NCBI GenBank assembly: GCA_965117035.1
Contig: OZ220748.1
Coordinates: forward strand, 2,170,001-2,234,000
Reading direction: 5' to 3'
Length of the DNA: 64,000 nucleotides
From: CAZENU01 sp965117035
GTDB lineage: Bacteria > Chloroflexota > Dehalococcoidia > Lucifugimonadales > CAZENU01
Each line of letters opens with the position of its first letter. Position 1 is the stretch's first letter. The translations under genes and the position numbers were made by a program. Below the pieces are notes generated by a model. The model made no database searches. It worked only from the letters and a program-made list of their open reading frames with translations, and had not been told where the DNA came from. Below are positions 35,310-44,083 of the stretch, piece after piece.

Positions 35310-37067
35310 TTAGCCGTCCTTCCCGCGCAAAGCCTGCCCCCGAGCCCCCGGGCGCTCGGTCCAGTGGTCGCGCAGGAAGCCCAGCATCGCGTCGAACATG
35401 CGCGGCCTGCCCAGGGGCAGCCCATACGGGTCGTCTTCGAACACGACGAGGTCGCACCTGAGTCCGCAGCGGCGCACTCCGGCCTGGATCGCCTCGGCAT
35501 CGTCAAGTGGCGCGCTTGGATCGCGGCCGGCGTGCAGCATCAGCAGCGGGAAGCGTATCTCGTCGGCCCGCGCGACCGGCGAGCGCCTGCGCATCTCCTC
35601 CCGATGTCCGGACGGGTCCGGCGGCATCGCCAGGGTCTCCATGTGCTGACCGATGACCGTCCGCGCCGACACCGTGACGGCGCACGACCACGGCGCCTCA
35701 GGGTATGTCAGCGCCAGGAACGCCAGGTATCCGCCCGGGAACCCGACGCCGACGAGGGCGAGCGAGCCAAGCTCCGCGCCGAAGCGGCGCTTCCAGTCCA
35801 CGGCGCAGTCGACCAGGTCGTGCACGTCGTCGCGGCCGAAGACGCCCGGCTCCAGCGGCCAGCCCTGTCCGGGGGCCGGACGTGTCGCCCTGGACGCGGG
35901 CCGGACAACCTCGTACCCCTCCTCGAGCATGCGCAACAGCACCGAGGGATGAGGGTCTTGCCCCGACCAGGGGCCCGCCTCGATCATCACCGCGTGGCCG
36001 TTCGGCGCCCGTGGCAGATAGCGGCGTACGGGGACCTCGCGGCCGTTTCGAGAGGCGAAGCTGTACTCCTCGCTGCGTAGCTGGATGGTCAGCTCCTCCG
36101 GCCGGCCCTCGTGCGCCACCTCGCAGTCTCCGCCGATCCGCCAGCGATAGAGCTTCCCGTCCCTGCCGAGGAAGTAGACCGCGTCCCCTTCAGTATCGAA
36201 GCACACGGCAACGCGGGTCGATATGTGCCGCAGCGGGGCGAGACCCTCCAGTGACAGCTCGTCGAGCCGCTCGCCGGACGGGAAGGCGTGCAGGGCCAGC
36301 CTGTCCTCGGCGGCAGCGAGGACTCTACCGCCGCGCGGATCGAAGCAGCCGCCCAGCAGCGTCTCGCCCTCCAGCGTCCACGCGACGCTCATGTCGTCGA
36401 CGCGGAATGCCTTGAGCCGGCGTTGGAGCGCGCCCCTGCCGTCCTTCCAGTTGTCGCCCTCCCATAGGACCAGGAACGCGCCGTCCGGCGACCAGCAGTG
36501 GCGGCTCGTGAGCTGGGACATGCCGTCCGGCAGCGGTACCTGCGTCGTCGCGGCGCCGTCGCGGTCGGTGAACATCATGGTGTGGTAGTAGATCGGGAAG
36601 TCGACCAGCGTGCGGCGGAACGCCAGCCGGGAGCCGTCGGGGCTCCAGTCCGCGAAGCGGTCGAGTCCCGGCCCTTCCGTGAGCTGGACAGTGCGCCGTT
36701 CGCCGAGGTCGAGCCGAAATATCTTCGCCTCCTCGCGTATGGCGGAGAGACCGGCGAGGGCTGAGAAGGTCAGCGACCGGCCGTCCGGCGACCACGAGAC
36801 GAGGCCGGCGTAACTGTCCGCCAGGTCGACGACGGCGTCGCTGGTACCGCTCTCCAACGAATGGACGTATATCCGGCCGTCGCCCAGGAAGGCGAGCCTG
36901 CTCCCGTCGGGCGAGAACCGGGGTTCGGACGGGAAGAGCTCCGGCCCTATCCTGCCGAGGCTGTCGCCCGACTCCACGTCGAACAGGAGTATCTCCTGCG
37001 CGGCGTCGACCGTTCGCGCCAGGGCCAGGCGACGGCTGAGCGAGTGGAAGTCCAGGTCGAAGAACAT
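35310..37067 (-). CDS. S9 prolyl-oligopeptidase-like protein lacking Ser and His
   Basis: 585 residues. The N-terminal about 370 residues are TolB/WD40-like propeller repeats (FSPDGSRLAFLGDG, WSPDGRSLTFSA, WSPDGSRLAFRRT, WSPDGAFLVLW). An alpha/beta-hydrolase domain follows (HAVMIEAGPWSGQDPHPSVLLRML). At the nucleophile elbow, where the family has GxSxGG, this protein reads GVGFPGG, with Gly in place of Ser. The Asp is present in LMLHAGRDPSAPLDDAE, but the C-terminal catalytic His is missing (FEDDPYGLPLGRP where GHG is expected). Most likely an inactive binding relative. No signal peptide. Confidence 0.8.
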   Translation of the reverse strand: MFFDLDFHSLSRRLALARTVDAAQEILLFDVESGDSLGRIGPELFPSEPRFSPDGSRLAFLGDGRIYVHSLESGTSDAVVDLADSYAGLVSWSPDGRSLTFSALAGLSAIREEAKIFRLDLGERRTVQLTEGPGLDRFADWSPDGSRLAFRRTLVDFPIYYHTMMFTDRDGAATTQVPLPDGMSQLTSRHCWSPDGAFLVLWEGDNWKDGRGALQRRLKAFRVDDMSVAWTLEGETLLGGCFDPRGGRVLAAAEDRLALHAFPSGERLDELSLEGLAPLRHISTRVAVCFDTEGDAVYFLGRDGKLYRWRIGGDCEVAHEGRPEELTIQLRSEEYSFASRNGREVPVRRYLPRAPNGHAVMIEAGPWSGQDPHPSVLLRMLEEGYEVVRPASRATRPAPGQGWPLEPGVFGRDDVHDLVDCAVDWKRRFGAELGSLALVGVGFPGGYLAFLALTYPEAPWSCAVTVSARTVIGQHMETLAMPPDPSGHREEMRRRSPVARADEIRFPLLMLHAGRDPSAPLDDAEAIQAGVRRCGLRCDLVVFEDDPYGLPLGRPRMFDAMLGFLRDHWTERPGARGQALRGKDG

Positions 37068-37301
37068 GGCTCCTTACCGGATCGAGACGAACGGGCGACG
37101 GAGACGGGATCGGAAGCGGGTCCGACGGGGCCATGGAGGCATGCCAGCGGGCCCCGAACGCGCCAATCGTATGTTCAGGTCGGCGCCGGCGTCAAACCTC
37201 GCGCCGCCCGCCCCGCGACCTGTTCAGACTCGAGGTGTCCAACCGGCCCGCGACCTGTTGCTATAATCGCCGTCACGCCATATGTGGCTGGAGACAAGAG
37301 A

Positions 37302-38987
37302 ATGGCTACCCAAGCACGACCGGACCTGAAGCGCCATAGCCGCGCCGTCAGCGAGGGGCCGAACCGCGCCCCGGCGCGCTCGATGCTGCGCGCCGTAGGG
37401 CTGCGCGACGAGGACATGGACAAGCCGTTCGTCGCGGTCGGCAACCTGGCGAGCGACGTCACGCCCTGCAACGTCCACCTGGACCGGCTCGCCGCAAGGG
37501 TGAAGGAGGGCCTCTGGGCCGCCAACGCTGTCCCCTTCCAGTTCGGCACCATCACGGTCAGCGACGGCATCTCGATGGGCACCGAGGGCATGAAGGCCTC
37601 GCTGGTCAGCCGCGAGGTGATCGCCGACTCCATCGAGACGGTGACCTTCGCCGAGAGCATGGACGGGCTGATCGTCGTGGCCGCCTGCGACAAGAACATG
37701 CCCGGCGCGCTCATGGCGATGGCGCGTCTCAACGTCCCCTCGCTGTTCGTCTACGGCGGCGCCATCCTGCCCGGCAACTTCAAGGGCGAGGACGTGAACA
37801 TCCAGGACATGTACGAGGCGGTCGGCGCCTACTCGCAGGGCCGGATGTCGCTGGAGGACCTTGTCTCGATGGAGCGCGTCGCCTGCCCCGGCGAGGGCGC
37901 CTGCGCGGGCATGTTCACCGCGAACACGATGGCCTCCGCCATCGAGGCTATCGGCATGTCGCTGCCCGGCGCCGCGTCGATCCCCGCGGTCGACCGCCGG
38001 GACGAGGGCGTCGCCCACACGTCCGGGCGCCTGCTCTACAACCTGCTGGAACGCGACATCAAGCCGCGGGACATCATGACGAAGCAGGCCTTCGAGAACG
38101 CCATCACCGTCGTGCTCGCCATGGGCGGCTCGACAAACGCGGTGCTGCACCTGCTGGCGATGGCGCACGAGGCCAAGGTCGAGCTGAGCATCGAGGACTT
38201 CGACCGCCTCAGCCGCCAGACCCCGTACCTGACCGACCTGCGCCCAGGCGGCCGCTACGTCATGTCGGACGTCGACCGCTCAGGCGGCGTGCCCGTCGTG
38301 ATGAACGAGCTGCTGAAGGCCGGCCTGCTGCACGGAGACGTCATGACGGTGACCGGCAGGACCATGGCCGAGAACCTCGAGGAGTTCGACACGGAGCCGG
38401 ACAGCAAGGTCATCTACCCTATCTCGTCGCCTCGCAGCCCTACCGGCGGGCTTGTCATCCTCAAGGGCAACCTCGCGCCCGAGGGCGCGGTGATGAAGGT
38501 GTCCGGTACCAAGCACCTGTCGCACACGGGCCCGGCGCGGGTGTTCGACGGCGAGCGCGCCGCGTTCGACGCCGTCGCCCGCCGCGACATCCAGGCGGGC
38601 GACGTGCTCGTCATCAGGTACGAGGGCCCGAAGGGCGGCCCGGGGATGCAGGAGATGCTGGCGGTCACCGGCGCCATCATGGGCCAGGGCCTCGGCGACG
38701 ACGTGATGCTTCTGACGGACGGCCGCTTCTCCGGCGCGACGCGCGGCCCGATGATCGGACACGTCGCGCCCGAGGCGGCGGTGGGCGGCCCGATCGCGCT
38801 GGTGCACGAGGGCGACACCGTAACGATGGACGTCGAGGACCGCGTGCTGCGCGTCGAGGTCTCCGACGAGGAGCTTGGCCGGCGCCGGTCCGAGTGGACG
38901 GAGCCTGCGCCGAAGTACGACTACGGCGTCATGGCGAAGTACGCCCGTCTCGTCTCCTCGGCCTCCAGAGGCGCAGTCACCCACTGA
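37302..38987 (+). CDS. ilvD: Dihydroxy-acid dehydratase
   Basis: 561 residues from the ATG at 37302 with a GGAGA site; a TATAAT at 37262-37267 lies just upstream, without a clear -35. It dehydrates 2,3-dihydroxy-isovalerate and -methylvalerate in valine/isoleucine synthesis using an Fe-S cluster. Family motifs: VTPCNVHLD, CDKNMPGALMAMARLN, CPGEGACAGMFTANTM (cluster Cys residues), GGSTNAVLHLLA, TDGRFSGATRGPMIGHV and GGPIALVHEGD. No other branched-chain genes are near. Intact and full length. Confidence 0.95.
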   Translation: MATQARPDLKRHSRAVSEGPNRAPARSMLRAVGLRDEDMDKPFVAVGNLASDVTPCNVHLDRLAARVKEGLWAANAVPFQFGTITVSDGISMGTEGMKASLVSREVIADSIETVTFAESMDGLIVVAACDKNMPGALMAMARLNVPSLFVYGGAILPGNFKGEDVNIQDMYEAVGAYSQGRMSLEDLVSMERVACPGEGACAGMFTANTMASAIEAIGMSLPGAASIPAVDRRDEGVAHTSGRLLYNLLERDIKPRDIMTKQAFENAITVVLAMGGSTNAVLHLLAMAHEAKVELSIEDFDRLSRQTPYLTDLRPGGRYVMSDVDRSGGVPVVMNELLKAGLLHGDVMTVTGRTMAENLEEFDTEPDSKVIYPISSPRSPTGGLVILKGNLAPEGAVMKVSGTKHLSHTGPARVFDGERAAFDAVARRDIQAGDVLVIRYEGPKGGPGMQEMLAVTGAIMGQGLGDDVMLLTDGRFSGATRGPMIGHVAPEAAVGGPIALVHEGDTVTMDVEDRVLRVEVSDEELGRRRSEWTEPAPKYDYGVMAKYARLVSSASRGAVTH

Positions 38988-39150
38988 CGCCGGCGGCGGC
39001 GTGACCGTCCACAGGAGGCGACCCGCTCGGGGTCGCCCGGTGTCGTTGTCCGTCGCTGTCCGAGATCGTACTGCAGCCCCTTCGCCCCGACGTGGTAAGG
39101 GGCGTCAGGGGAATGGGGGCGTACCAGGCCGGGAGGGGCTGTGTCGGACG

Positions 39151-39927
39151 ATGAGATACGGTAACCTCACATACGAAGAGATCCGCGAGCAGGCCGGCGA
39201 AGCATTGGCGGTCGTTCCGACCGGATGCACGGAGCAGCAGGGGCCGCACCTCCCCGTGGACATCGACACATGGTTCGTCGATCAGGTGTGCAATGCCGCG
39301 TCCGACAGGGCCGCCCGCGACCACGGCGTCCAGTCCATCGTGTTACCGGCCATTCCCTTCGGGCCCACGCCGGAGCACAGGAACTACGGCGCCGGCTACG
39401 TCGACCTTCCCGTCGAGCTGCACGAGTCCCTCGTCGCGTCGACCCTCGACTCGCTCGCCGGACAGGGCTTCCGCAGGATCGTCGTATGGCGCGGCTGCGG
39501 AGGACACGACCTCAGGGATACCGTGAAGCGGTTCAACGAGGCGTACGGCGGAGCGTCGAGGGCGTTCCTGCCCGGTCTTCCGTACCACGACGTCTGGTGC
39601 CGCACGGCCGATCCATCCATACCGGGCGGTCACGCGGACAGCTTCGTCACGTCCATCGCGCTCCACCTGCGTCCCGAGGCCGTTCGCATGGACAGGATCG
39701 TCGACCCGGGACATGAGCCTGTAGACTGGGAGGACCCGGACCTCGACTTCGCGGACTACTCGGCCACAGGCGTCATCGGAGACCCGACGCACGCCAGCGC
39801 CGAGCTCGGCGCCAGGCTATGGCAGGCCGTTGTCGAAGAGGTCGCCGCGACGCTGCGTTCGATCGCCGAAGACGCCGAACCCGAAGAGCCGGTCGATGCG
39901 GACAGGCTCCACTTCCTTCGGCGTTAG
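39151..39927 (+). CDS. Creatininase-family protein with altered metal ligands
   Basis: 258 residues from the ATG at 39151; the nearest purine-rich site (GGGAGGGG) is rather far, so the start is moderately sure. The fold signature VVPTGCTEQQGPHLPVDID is clear, as is FGPTPEHRNYGAGYVDLP. In the family (creatininase, MftE, FAPy deformylase) the pattern is E.HG.HLP...D and NGHGGN. Here the ligand His after Glu is Gln (TEQQG) and NGHGGN is replaced by RGCGGH. PGGHADSF stands where HAGE is normal. Either the metal site differs or activity is lost. The previous gene, ilvD, ends 163 bp upstream. Confidence 0.78.
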   Translation: MRYGNLTYEEIREQAGEALAVVPTGCTEQQGPHLPVDIDTWFVDQVCNAASDRAARDHGVQSIVLPAIPFGPTPEHRNYGAGYVDLPVELHESLVASTLDSLAGQGFRRIVVWRGCGGHDLRDTVKRFNEAYGGASRAFLPGLPYHDVWCRTADPSIPGGHADSFVTSIALHLRPEAVRMDRIVDPGHEPVDWEDPDLDFADYSATGVIGDPTHASAELGARLWQAVVEEVAATLRSIAEDAEPEEPVDADRLHFLRR

Positions 39928-39931
39928 CGGG

Positions 39932-40111
39932 CAACTGTTCAGAGTTGAGGGAACACCTGACCCGTTCGCCCCGAGTGCCCCGACGCTTCGTCGGGGTGTA
40001 TCGAGGGACCGCCACGAAGAGTGGGCGAGGCTCAGCACCAAATCATCCCCATCATCAGAATCCCACGAATCACAGTTCAGACGTTCCGCCTCACCTGCTC
40101 TGAACAGTTAC
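39932..40111. mobile_element. MITE-like element, copy 2
   Basis: About 180 bp bounded by inverted ends: CAACTGTTCAGAGTTGAGG (39932-39950) and the complement of CCTCACCTGCTCTGAACAGTTAC (40089-40111), which share AACTGTTCAGAG...TGAGG. No coding sequence. The interior is nearly identical, in inverted orientation, to 25790-25936 and holds the palindrome CCCCGACGCTTCGTCGGGG. It lies five bases after the creatininase-like stop codon. Confidence 0.65.
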
Positions 40112-40190
40112 GTTAGCCGTGCTCCGGTGGCGCGGGCGTGGCGGCGGTGATACCCTTGACGGCCCAAAATCCGACCCTAGGGAGTCTCCC

Positions 40191-41714
40191 ATGGCGCTCA
40201 TAGACATCGCGTCCGACAAGCAGCTCTTCCTGGACGACCACCTGATCGAGAGCATGACCAAGGTGCGGCAGGTGCTCAACCCCGCCGTGAAGGCCGACAA
40301 CAACCCCGTCCTGGCCGACAAGGCGCCCTGGGAGGGCAACAACACGCGGCCGCTGCGGGTCATGTACGAGGAGGACGAGGGCCTCTTCAAGATGTGGTAC
40401 GCCACCCGCACCCTGAAGATCGACCCCGACCTGACGCCCGGCGGCCAGACGGGCATCGTAATCCTGGGCGAGGACGACCCCGCGCTGGTCTGCCTTGCCA
40501 CCTCGGAGAACGGGATCGACTGGGAGCGCCCGGAGCTCGGCCTGGTCGAGTTCGACGGATCGAAGCGCAACAACATCCTGCCCATCGACGACGAGAAGTG
40601 GGTGCCGCATTTCAAAGACCCGGTCGAGACCGACCCGGCGAAGCGGTACAAGCACCTCGACTGGACGAAGGACACGAAGGCGCCGATGCGGGCCTTCCTG
40701 CAATACTCGCCCGACGGCTTCGAGTGGACGCCCTACGCCGGCAACCCGGTGATGGACACGACGCCGGTCATCGGGCGCTGGGGCCCGACTCACGTCATGG
40801 GCTGGGACCCGATCCGCGAGACGTACGCCGCCTACGTCGAGTGCAGCCACCACATGCGCGCGCCGTTCGGCAAGCGGATCATCGGCCGCGCCGAGAGCCC
40901 GAACATGATCGACTGGACCGAGGCTGAGACGATCCTGATCCCGGACGAGCTCGACTTCCCAGACACCGAGTTCTACCGCCTCCTCGTGATCCCGTATGAG
41001 GGCCTCTACGTGGGAGTGCTCTGGATCTTCCGCACGACGAACCTGACGCACCACCCCGAGATCATCGTCAGCCGGGACGGGTTCCACTGGGAGCGCAACT
41101 TCCGCGAGCCGTTCATATTCCGCGGCGGCAGGCGGGTCGACTTCGACTTCGGCAGCGTCTACGTCGGCGACGCGATCGTCCACGGCGACAAGATCTTCTT
41201 CTACTACATCGGCACCAACCGACGCTCGCCCGAGCAGATGTACGAGCTGGGCGACGACGGAGGCGAGGGCATCGGCCTCGCCGTGTCGCGGCTGGACGGC
41301 TTCGTGTCCATCGACGGCGGCAAGGGCTGGGTGCCGCACACGGCGACCGACGAGCAGCTATCGCAATTGCGCAACCGCGAGCACCTGGGCGAGATCTCCA
41401 AGGGGCCCGAGTCGTTCGGCCAGCTCGTGACGCGCTCCTTCTCCTTCAGCGGCTCCGCGCTGCACCTGAACTCGACGCGGGCGCCCATCGCGGCCGGTCC
41501 GGGCATCGGCGAAATCAGGGCCGAGCTGCTGACCTTCAACCACCACAAGATCGAGGGGTTCACCTTCGACGACTGCGACCCGGTCCTCGAGTCCGGGCTC
41601 GACCAGGTCGTGACCTGGAACGGCAGCCCGGACGTGAGCCGCCTGGCGGGCCAACCGGTCAAGATACGGTTCTACATAAAGAACGCGAAGCTCTACTCGT
41701 TCCAGTTCCGGTAA
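40191..41714 (+). CDS. Glycosidase-like beta-propeller protein
   Basis: 507 residues from the ATG at 40191, behind AGGGAG. The sequence repeatedly shows the pattern of five-bladed glycosidase propellers (GH32/43/68-like): LFKMWYATRT, CLATSENGIDWERPELG, FLQYSPDGFEWTPYAGNPV, IIGRAESPNMIDWTEAE and IIVSRDGFHWERNFREP. A C-terminal beta-domain follows (GEIRAELLTFNHHKIEGFTF). Proteins like this are often annotated only as hypothetical or glycosyl hydrolase. No signal peptide. Catalytic residues cannot be assigned. Confidence 0.72.
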   Translation: MALIDIASDKQLFLDDHLIESMTKVRQVLNPAVKADNNPVLADKAPWEGNNTRPLRVMYEEDEGLFKMWYATRTLKIDPDLTPGGQTGIVILGEDDPALVCLATSENGIDWERPELGLVEFDGSKRNNILPIDDEKWVPHFKDPVETDPAKRYKHLDWTKDTKAPMRAFLQYSPDGFEWTPYAGNPVMDTTPVIGRWGPTHVMGWDPIRETYAAYVECSHHMRAPFGKRIIGRAESPNMIDWTEAETILIPDELDFPDTEFYRLLVIPYEGLYVGVLWIFRTTNLTHHPEIIVSRDGFHWERNFREPFIFRGGRRVDFDFGSVYVGDAIVHGDKIFFYYIGTNRRSPEQMYELGDDGGEGIGLAVSRLDGFVSIDGGKGWVPHTATDEQLSQLRNREHLGEISKGPESFGQLVTRSFSFSGSALHLNSTRAPIAAGPGIGEIRAELLTFNHHKIEGFTFDDCDPVLESGLDQVVTWNGSPDVSRLAGQPVKIRFYIKNAKLYSFQFR

Positions 41715-41777
41715 GCAGGCGGCCGTCGCATGGCGACGCGACCCGGCGCGAATTGCCGCCCCGAACGAAGTGAGGGG

Positions 41778-41827
41778 CCTGGGGCGGGGTCGACGCGCGA
41801 CCGAGGTAGAGGCGACCCCGCCCCAGG
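41778..41827. repeat. Inverted repeat with 15-bp perfect arms
   Basis: CCTGGGGCGGGGTCG (41778-41792) and CGACCCCGCCCCAGG (41813-41827) are exact inverted copies across a 20-nt loop; shorter matches extend outward (GAAGTGAGGGG / TTCGCTCAGG). Related half-units occur at 12.06-12.23 kb. It may act as a terminator-like stem between the flanking co-directional genes. Confidence 0.7.
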
Positions 41828-41906
41828 TCCTTCGGCTTCGCTCAGGACGACAGAGTTGCCGCAGCCCACTGAAGTGGGGCGAGAGGCCAGCCATAGGAGG
41901 ACGCCG

Positions 41907-42665
41907 ATGTATACGACGGACATGTACGAGGGCATGGTGGCTGAGACGGTCTCCCTGGACGGCCATGGCGGCGATACGGTCTACGCCTATCTCGCCAGGC
42001 CGATCGGGGCCGGGCCCTTCCCCGGCGTCGTCCTGATCCACCACCTGCCGGGCTGGGACGAGTGGTACCGCGAGGCGACTCGACGCTTCGCCCACCACGG
42101 CTACGCGGCCATCAGCCCCAACCTCTACCATCGCGAGGGCCACGGCGACCCGGACGACGTCGGCGCGGCCGTCCGCGCCGCCGGCGGCGTGCCCGACGAC
42201 CAGGTCGTCGGCGACGTGGCCGCGGCGATGAGCTTCCTGCGCTCGGCCGTCTACTGCACGGGCAAGGTCGGCGTCATCGGGAGCTGCTCGGGCGGACGGC
42301 ACGCCTTCCTGGCCGCCTGCCGGCTGGACGGCTTCGACGCCGCGGTCGACCTGTGGGGCGGCAACGTCGTCATGTCCCCGGAGCAGCTGAACGAGAGGCA
42401 GCCGGTGGCGCCGATCGACTACACGGAGGACCTGTCGTGCCCGCTGCTCGGACTGTTCGGGGAGGACGACGACAGCCCGTCGCCGGAGCAGGTCGCGGCA
42501 CACGAGCGAGAGCTCACGGCACACGGCAAGGACTTCGAGTTCCACATGTACGAGGGCGCCGGGCACGGCTTCTTCTACTACCACCGGCCGATGTACCGCC
42601 AGGAGCAGGCCGTCGACGGCTGGTCCAAGGTGTTCACCTTCTTCGAGAAGCACCTGGGCGCGTAG
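41907..42665 (+). CDS. Dienelactone hydrolase-family protein
   Basis: 252 residues from the ATG at 41907 behind a perfect AGGAGG. Alpha/beta hydrolase with the Cys nucleophile typical of dienelactone hydrolases in GVIGSCSGGRHA, acid in LGLFGEDDDSP and His in YEGAGHGFFYY. It hydrolyses lactones or related esters; HLPGWDEWYREATRRFAHHGY is the usual N-terminal region. The next gene, a DUF6295 protein, starts 31 bp downstream and then a kinase-like gene overlaps, so the three probably form an operon. Confidence 0.87.
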   Translation: MYTTDMYEGMVAETVSLDGHGGDTVYAYLARPIGAGPFPGVVLIHHLPGWDEWYREATRRFAHHGYAAISPNLYHREGHGDPDDVGAAVRAAGGVPDDQVVGDVAAAMSFLRSAVYCTGKVGVIGSCSGGRHAFLAACRLDGFDAAVDLWGGNVVMSPEQLNERQPVAPIDYTEDLSCPLLGLFGEDDDSPSPEQVAAHERELTAHGKDFEFHMYEGAGHGFFYYHRPMYRQEQAVDGWSKVFTFFEKHLGA

Positions 42666-42696
42666 CGGTCCGCGACGCCAGCAGGGGGAAACACGC

Positions 42697-42963
42697 ATGT
42701 GCACGATGATCGTCGAGAAGGCGGAGATATCGGGCAGCGGCAAGGGCGCCCGCGGCTGGTTCAGGCTGGACGGCGCGAACGTGGGATTCGACCACCCGAC
42801 GCACGCGCCCTACGACCACGCGGTCAACATCGACTTCGTCAACGAGGCGCAGGGCCCCGGCGCCAGGGTCGCGGTCGAGCTGTCCGCCGAGTCGGCGCGC
42901 GAGCTGGTCCGCGCCATCGAAGCGGCCCTGCGGCGCGGGGAGCAGCAGCACGCGGGCGCATGA
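42697..42963 (+). CDS. DUF6295 protein
   Basis: 88 residues. The start MCTMIVEKAEISGSGKGARG and the block AVNIDFVNEAQGPGARVAVELS match what is known of the DUF6295 family, small cytoplasmic proteins of unknown function. Its TGA overlaps the ATG of the next gene (ATGA), indicating coupled translation. It lies directly after a dienelactone hydrolase gene, which may point to a shared catabolic role; this is inference. Confidence 0.78.
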   Translation: MCTMIVEKAEISGSGKGARGWFRLDGANVGFDHPTHAPYDHAVNIDFVNEAQGPGARVAVELSAESARELVRAIEAALRRGEQQHAGA

Positions 42964-43607
42964 GAATGGGCTGCGCCGCGGTAATCGGCGTCAGCGCCGT
43001 TGGCGGGGGCGGCAAGACTGTGGTAACCCGGCGGCTCGCGCACGTCCTCGGCGACGCCGCGGCCATTCACTTCGACGACTACGACGACACCAACGTGCAT
43101 CCCCCCGACCTCCAACGCTGGTTCGCCGACGGAGCCGACTACGACGCGTGGCAGACCCCCGTCTTCAGCAGCCACCTGCAGTCGTTGAGAGACGGAAGAA
43201 GCGTTCGCCATCCAGTCACCGGAATGACCAAAGGGCCATCGAGATACGTAGTGGCCGACGCTCCGCTAGGCCGAGCGCACACGGACTCCGGACGGTTCAT
43301 CGACCTGATGGTATTCATCGACACGCCCTTGGACGTCGCCATGGCGCGGCGGCTGTTGCGAGACATCGATCCGACAGCCCGATCTACGGCCGGCGAAGCG
43401 CTCAGGCACATCAAGGGTGAGCTATCAGGCTACGAGGTTCGAGCCCGGCCGATCTACGAGCATTTCCAGGAGCGGATGCGAGCGGAAGCCGACCTCGTCG
43501 TCGACGGTACACTCGCCATCGACCTGATCGTCGACAGGATACGTTCCGAGGTGGGGTCGCGTTTAACCGGGCGACAGAGCGACAGTCCGCCACCGACTAT
43601 GCGCTGA
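42960..43607 (+). CDS. P-loop kinase, uridine kinase-like
   Basis: 215 residues from the ATG at 42960, which overlaps the stop of the upstream gene. The Walker A is GVSAVGGGGKTVVTRRL; AIHFDDYDD matches the substrate-binding DDFY/DDYD region of the uridine kinase/pantothenate kinase group, and VVADAPLG takes the place of the Walker B strand. LMVFIDTPLDVAMARRLLRD is the usual adenine-side segment. Substrate unknown. Convergent with the GNAT gene at 43625. Confidence 0.78.
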   Translation: MRMGCAAVIGVSAVGGGGKTVVTRRLAHVLGDAAAIHFDDYDDTNVHPPDLQRWFADGADYDAWQTPVFSSHLQSLRDGRSVRHPVTGMTKGPSRYVVADAPLGRAHTDSGRFIDLMVFIDTPLDVAMARRLLRDIDPTARSTAGEALRHIKGELSGYEVRARPIYEHFQERMRAEADLVVDGTLAIDLIVDRIRSEVGSRLTGRQSDSPPPTMR

Positions 43608-43624
43608 CTGTCCTCTGACTCGAC

Positions 43625-44083
43625 TCAGCCGATCTTCTTCTCGAAACTCACGACCTCGAAGCCTGCATTTCTACCCCTGCCCACCTCGTGGTATCCGCTT
43701 CGTGCGTACAGCCGGATAGCTTGTACCTGTTGAACCGTCGTTTCCAGGGACAAGATCCGGAAACACAGTTCGGCTGCGCGCTGCTCAAGCGCCGACAGCA
43801 TCTGCTTTCCCAGGCCGCGCCGCTGGACGCGCGGGTGGACCCTCATCCGACGTATCTCGGCCCGGTCGTCGGATAGTCTGCGGAGGGCGCCCATGGCGAC
43901 GATACGACCCTTGGCCGTCCCTACGTAGAACTCGCCTCCCGGCGCGATGTACTCGGCCTCTATACGATGAAGGTCGTCATCCCAAGGGCCGTTTCCCGCA
44001 TGGGCATCGACCTGGAGCAGAGCGACGTTGTGGAGCTCCCAGACGGCGTCATGGTCCTTCGCCAAATACCGGCGAATCTCCAT
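43625..44083 (-). CDS. GNAT-family N-acetyltransferase
   Basis: 152 residues. YVGTAKGRIVAMGALRRL, then MRVHPRVQRRGLGKQMLSALEQRA (acetyl-CoA loop QRRGLG), then AIRLYARSGYHEVGRGR: a complete small GNAT. Its ATG shares one base with the TGA of the aldolase gene (TGATG), so translation is probably coupled and it is the last gene of an fbp-aldolase-GNAT operon. Protein acetylation of these glycolytic enzymes is possible but speculative. Confidence 0.85.
   Translation of the reverse strand: MEIRRYLAKDHDAVWELHNVALLQVDAHAGNGPWDDDLHRIEAEYIAPGGEFYVGTAKGRIVAMGALRRLSDDRAEIRRMRVHPRVQRRGLGKQMLSALEQRAAELCFRILSLETTVQQVQAIRLYARSGYHEVGRGRNAGFEVVSFEKKIG

Noticed and set aside
37230..37301. Full promoter for ilvD
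   Set aside because: A TATAAT is present at 37262-37267 but no acceptable -35 lies 16-18 bp upstream, so it is only mentioned with the gene.
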